64,000 bases of DNA from NCBI GenBank assembly GCA_018698675.1, contig JABIPA010000065.1:91864-155863 (forward strand), given 5' to 3'. A program made the translations under genes and the position numbers. Positions 60,300-64,000 of the stretch are shown one piece after another (position 1 is the first letter of the stretch; each line of letters starts with the position of its first letter). This stretch comes from a bacterium. Lineage in GTDB: Bacteria > Margulisbacteria > Marinamargulisbacteria > JABIPA01. Below the pieces are notes generated by a model. That model made no database searches. It was not told the origin of the DNA and saw only the letters and a program-made list of their open reading frames with translations.

Positions 60300-60343
60300 C
60301 TTGTGGATACCTTATCAAATAGAAACATTAAACAACAAGAGAA

Positions 60344-61513
60344 ATGGAGAACAAAATGAAAATACTAATGGGAATCATTCTAATCATCATCTTAATTGCA
60401 ATAGCAATTTATAATTGGGACGAACTAGGAAAAAATCCAAAAGGAGCGGACTTAGATCGATTTTCTAGTTCCGTAAATTTTAATAAGGAAACTAAACGAT
60501 TTGTAAACCGACGTCCAAAGTTAATATCAGAAATGCAAAAAGAAAACTTTAAATGGTCAAATATTATCGAATGGTTCAAGATAAAAGAGAACCAAACACC
60601 CACTCATAAGCTTCCAGAAATTAAACCTGATATATCCGATTTTTTGAGACCCGCTAAAGAGCTAAAATCTATCTGGTTAGGTCATTCTACTTTTTTACTA
60701 AATATGTCGGGAAAAATTATATTAGTAGACCCTGTATTTTCGGAAGCTGCCTCCCCTATCAAATCAATGGTTAAACGGTTTCAAAAACCAGTTATAGCTT
60801 TAAACGATCTTCCTAAAATTGATTTTATATTAATATCGCATGATCACTATGACCATCTCGACACTAAATCAATCAAACATTTTGTTGGTAAAGACGTAAA
60901 ATTTGTAACCCCTCTAGGAATAGGAAGTCATTTAAAGAGTTGGGGAATTGAGGAAAAAAATATTACCGAAAAAGATTGGTGGGAATCTGCTGAATTTGGA
61001 GACCTTAAGTTTATAGCGACACCAGCTCAACACTTTTCTGGACGACAAGGCTTTAATGGAAATTCAACGCTTTGGGCTTCTTGGGTGATTAAAGATAAGA
61101 CCCATAATATCTACTTTAGCGGTGATTCAGGTTATGACACCCACTTCAAAGAGATTGGCGATACGTACGGTCCTTTTGATGTAGCCTTTATGGAGACGGG
61201 CCAATATAATGAAAGTTGGAAGCAGGTTCATATGATGCCATCAGAAGCCGTCCAAGCCTTTAAAGATGTAAACGCAAACGTATTTATTCCGATTCATTGG
61301 GGAATGTTTAAATTGGCTTTACACACATGGTCAGACCCAGTAGAACAATTATCTAAATTTTCCAAATTAGAAAACTTTAAACTTGTTGTTCCAAAAATTG
61401 GAGAACTTTTAAATCACTCAGGTTCTTTTGAAAACGATTTTTGGTGGAATATGAAACCGTCAATTCAATCGAGTTTCAATAAAAAGACTCTTAGATTCCA
61501 AACTCAAGCATAA
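60344..61513 (+). CDS. MBL-fold metallo-hydrolase (NAPE-PLD/UlaG-like)
   Basis: 'WLGHSTFLLNMSGKIILVDPVF', 'ISHDHYDHLD', 'FSGDSGYDTHFKEIG', 'IPIHWGMF'. Confidence 0.92.
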   Translation: MENKMKILMGIILIIILIAIAIYNWDELGKNPKGADLDRFSSSVNFNKETKRFVNRRPKLISEMQKENFKWSNIIEWFKIKENQTPTHKLPEIKPDISDFLRPAKELKSIWLGHSTFLLNMSGKIILVDPVFSEAASPIKSMVKRFQKPVIALNDLPKIDFILISHDHYDHLDTKSIKHFVGKDVKFVTPLGIGSHLKSWGIEEKNITEKDWWESAEFGDLKFIATPAQHFSGRQGFNGNSTLWASWVIKDKTHNIYFSGDSGYDTHFKEIGDTYGPFDVAFMETGQYNESWKQVHMMPSEAVQAFKDVNANVFIPIHWGMFKLALHTWSDPVEQLSKFSKLENFKLVVPKIGELLNHSGSFENDFWWNMKPSIQSSFNKKTLRFQTQA

Positions 61514-61659
61514 TAGTATGGGGTATCAAAGTGAGTTCTTTTAGCTTGCAGAGATACCCTCAACCTTTATAAACAATGTACATTCTCGCCTAGACCTGTT
61601 AACAATTCTGTAATTAATTTATCGGAAGGGGTTCTCTCGAAAGAGAGGTTGTAACAATA

Positions 61660-62706
61660 TTGAGGTATTCAATGGACAGGGAAATTCAAAAAATTACGTA
61701 TCGCGTTCTAAAAAAGAAAATAGTATCGGTGGATAGTTTTATATCAGACAACACCTGGACACCTTCGAAAAAAAGACGAGGAGACAAAATCTCCTACGAC
61801 CACAACGACCAAGATATCAGTCCAAACAAGCAATTAAGAGGTAACACGCAAACGATACCGGTTAACCTTAAACTTAACGAAGTAAGTGTAACCGAAATGA
61901 CAAATCGACTTTTTTCAAATCAAGAGGAAAGATTGGATTTCGGTAAATGGGCTGAAAAGGTTGATCTCAACTTATTTAATAAATTAGTATCGACACTAGT
62001 AAACAAGGAAGGCTTTTCTAAAGCTTCCAAAACAAAATATCCCGAACTATGGAAATTTTCGCCTAAAAATAGATCCTCATTTTATTTTGGAAATTTACGA
62101 ACGATAGATAAACACGGATGTACTGACTATCAGGGACTTTTTATTAACATCAATGCTAGATCTGCAAAAAAACCACTATTCGTTATTAGAGAGGGAATTA
62201 AAACGGATAGTAATGGAAACGCTTGGGAAGGAAATTTTACGTATGATAGAGACACAAAGAAAATATGCCTTAAACAAGGAAAATATAGCAATAAATCTGG
62301 ATTAACCGAAACCGGGTCGTTTTCATATAATAAACAAACAAATCATTGCGTATTAACATCCGGTACGAGACTTGCTCCTTATACTGGGTTTGATAAAAAC
62401 AAAAAAAACGCTAACGTTTTTCACAGGTTCTCTGGCGACTTTAAATTAGATCCTAGAACCTGTAATTCTTATTTAGAAAAGGGTGAATTCTATAACTGTT
62501 TTTCTGATGTATTTAAGATAGGTATCTTTTCTGCTGACTATCATAATACGCTGATTTCTGGGAAAGAAATTGGTCCAGAAGGCATTACTATTCGAGAAGA
62601 TGATCGTTATTCTGTAGATAAAGGAATGAATGATACCTTAAGTACCATGAACGAAAGATATTTTGGTTCAAATTCTCCGGAAGGGAAAATTAATCCTTTA
62701 GACTAA
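61660..62706 (+). CDS. MORN-like repeat protein (likely start ATG 61672)
   Basis: 'GNAWEGNFTYDRDTKKICLKQGKYSNKSGLTETGSFSYNKQTNHCVLTSGT'; shared N-term 'KWAEKVDLNLFNKLV'. Confidence 0.72.
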   Translation: MRYSMDREIQKITYRVLKKKIVSVDSFISDNTWTPSKKRRGDKISYDHNDQDISPNKQLRGNTQTIPVNLKLNEVSVTEMTNRLFSNQEERLDFGKWAEKVDLNLFNKLVSTLVNKEGFSKASKTKYPELWKFSPKNRSSFYFGNLRTIDKHGCTDYQGLFININARSAKKPLFVIREGIKTDSNGNAWEGNFTYDRDTKKICLKQGKYSNKSGLTETGSFSYNKQTNHCVLTSGTRLAPYTGFDKNKKNANVFHRFSGDFKLDPRTCNSYLEKGEFYNCFSDVFKIGIFSADYHNTLISGKEIGPEGITIREDDRYSVDKGMNDTLSTMNERYFGSNSPEGKINPLD

Positions 62707-62726
62707 TAAAATAGGAGCAATTGATT

Positions 62727-62768
62727 AATCTAGTCCTCAATTCTATTAAATAGATCGAGGACTAGATT
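62727..62768. terminator. Bidirectional terminator hairpin
   Basis: AATCTAGTCCTC...GAGGACTAGATT 12-bp perfect stem between convergent genes. Confidence 0.8.
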
Positions 62769-62795
62769 AAGATTTATCTTATAAAATGAGTTGCG

Positions 62796-63131
62796 TTATC
62801 CTGGCATTTGCATTTGTTGATAAATTTGAATATCGCAGGTTTGGTCCCATGCCAAATGAGGATGTCCTTCCAGCAATAATTTCGCTGAATCCATGTTCTC
62901 TGCTTGAAGAATAGAAAATCCACATGTATTTCTATTGCTAGCCTCTTGACCTGTATTTACTACATTTTGTCCAAAACCAAGAGGTGTTCCAAGATCAACT
63001 AAAGCGGAACCACATTTTTCTGTCCAAATTTTCCATAATTCCATGTATTTATTCATGTTTTCTTGGGTCATTTTTGACTTGTCGTTCATTGTTTCTGCTG
63101 GTGCGTGATACGTTACTAGATATTTGTTCAT
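62796..63131 (-). CDS. YciI-like family protein
   Basis: 'MNKYLVTYHAPAE...FSILQAENMDSAKLLLEGHPHLAW'. Confidence 0.75.
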   Translation of the reverse strand: MNKYLVTYHAPAETMNDKSKMTQENMNKYMELWKIWTEKCGSALVDLGTPLGFGQNVVNTGQEASNRNTCGFSILQAENMDSAKLLLEGHPHLAWDQTCDIQIYQQMQMPG

Positions 63132-63222
63132 TGTAAGCTCCCAATTTGTATTTTTTTCTGATTTCAGAATACAATTGTATCAGATTTTAGAATCGCTAAA
63201 CCTTCTTTTCTAATTATAAATG

Positions 63223-63660
63223 TCATTGTTCTATCTTTCCAAGAATCCGTAATAAGTCGCTCAAGTCATCTTTTTTCAGCTTCTTTTGAATATTTAGATG
63301 AAATTCATAAACCTTCTCGTCCAAAACTTTTAAAGACCGGTTCCCCTTCTTTGTAAGACTTATATCTACCTTACGTCTATTTCCGGAAGATTCAGCTCGA
63401 TCGACATATTCTTTCTCAAGTAATTTATCGATAATTCGGCTAACATTGCTCGATTTTTGAAACATTTTCTTTTGTATGTCCTGAACTGATATTTCCTTAT
63501 CTTTATTCTTCTTAAGAATTCTAAGGACATTATATTGAGGTTCCGTTATCCCAAATTCTTTCAACTCATCACTTACTTGATCCGTAATCCAGTGTCCAAC
63601 CTGGATTACTTCATGAATCGTTTTTAAATAGTACTTATCAACTTTCTTTTTAAAAGACAT
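63223..63660 (-). CDS. MarR-family transcriptional regulator
   Basis: 'FGITEPQYNVLRILKKNKDKEISVQDIQKKMFQKSSNVSRIIDKLLEKEYVDR'. Confidence 0.92.
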   Translation of the reverse strand: MSFKKKVDKYYLKTIHEVIQVGHWITDQVSDELKEFGITEPQYNVLRILKKNKDKEISVQDIQKKMFQKSSNVSRIIDKLLEKEYVDRAESSGNRRKVDISLTKKGNRSLKVLDEKVYEFHLNIQKKLKKDDLSDLLRILGKIEQ

Positions 63661-63665
63661 ATTCT

Positions 63666-64000
63666 TTATTTATAACTACTTATACCGCTAAAAGGTACTC
63701 CAGAAAGCTCATGCATTTCTTTTTTCCATGTCGTTAGATCTGTTCTATTTAGTTTATTCAAATGATTGTGACCGCATGCTCGCGTCAGTATCTTCATAAG
63801 GTCTGTCGCTGCATTAAAAAATCTAGTTAACTTTTTCGACGCATCGTCTATTTTAAGTTTTTTTCTCAATTCTGGGTTTTGAGTTGCAATTCCCGCAGGG
63901 CAATTAATACAATCATGTAACCATCTATCATGATGGAATAAGACAATCGTTTGTCGCTGAAGATGTGAGTGATATAGAGCATATGGACAGTTGGGATAGC
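63666..64000 (-). CDS. FMN-binding glutamate synthase-domain protein, C-terminal end (truncated by window)
   Basis: Frame open to window end: 'NCPYALYHSHLQRQTIVLFHHDRWLHDCINCPAGIATQNPELRKKLKI...'; 'NCPAGIATQ(N/D)P' is typical of GltS domains; track start (TTG 63869) is internal. Confidence 0.75.
   Translation of the reverse strand, partial: YPNCPYALYHSHLQRQTIVLFHHDRWLHDCINCPAGIATQNPELRKKLKIDDASKKLTRFFNAATDLMKILTRACGHNHLNKLNRTDLTTWKKEMHELSGVPFSGISSYK

Overview
AT-rich bacterial window with about 35 supportable protein-coding genes. I saw no rRNA, tRNA or CRISPR array by eye. Left end (1-14.2 kb): a giant secreted Ig-like/PA14 protein (5' end outside the window) with a FlgD/T9SS-type C-terminal domain, followed by a tight operon of LolA-like, PorV/UPF0164-like, NHL-repeat and large outer-membrane-type proteins. 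Middle: DEAD-box helicase, heterotetrameric sarcosine oxidase soxBDAG, PadR-TolC-RND efflux, PEBP-like and YHYH lipoproteins, ChrA, LysR, YceI, and pstSCAB-phoBR. Right end: TetR, MBL-fold hydrolase, YciI, MarR and a truncated glutamate-synthase-domain gene. Interspersed, and concentrated at 46.5-59.6 kb, are unknown or eukaryotic-like genes: MORN-like repeats, ankyrin with an IQ-like motif, an atypical protein kinase, an 11 x ~41-aa solenoid repeat fused to a GT-A-like DGDT domain, a duplicated-domain membrane protein, and Inc-like hydrophobic proteins. Main finding: eight of these genes are each preceded by a near-identical TGAAATTT-N11-12-nnCGATAA element resembling sigma28/FliA promoters (TAAAGTTT-N11-GCCGATAA). 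I did not see this element upstream of the housekeeping genes, which suggests a dispersed, co-regulated candidate effector regulon. Several ORFs are interrupted by single-nucleotide-scale lesions (two in-frame TAAs, a -1 shift at G_GGA_AAA, a +1 shift at a TAA), and one helicase lacks an ATG/GTG/TTG start. These may be real recoding, decay or sequence errors. All domain assignments are by eye without database searches.
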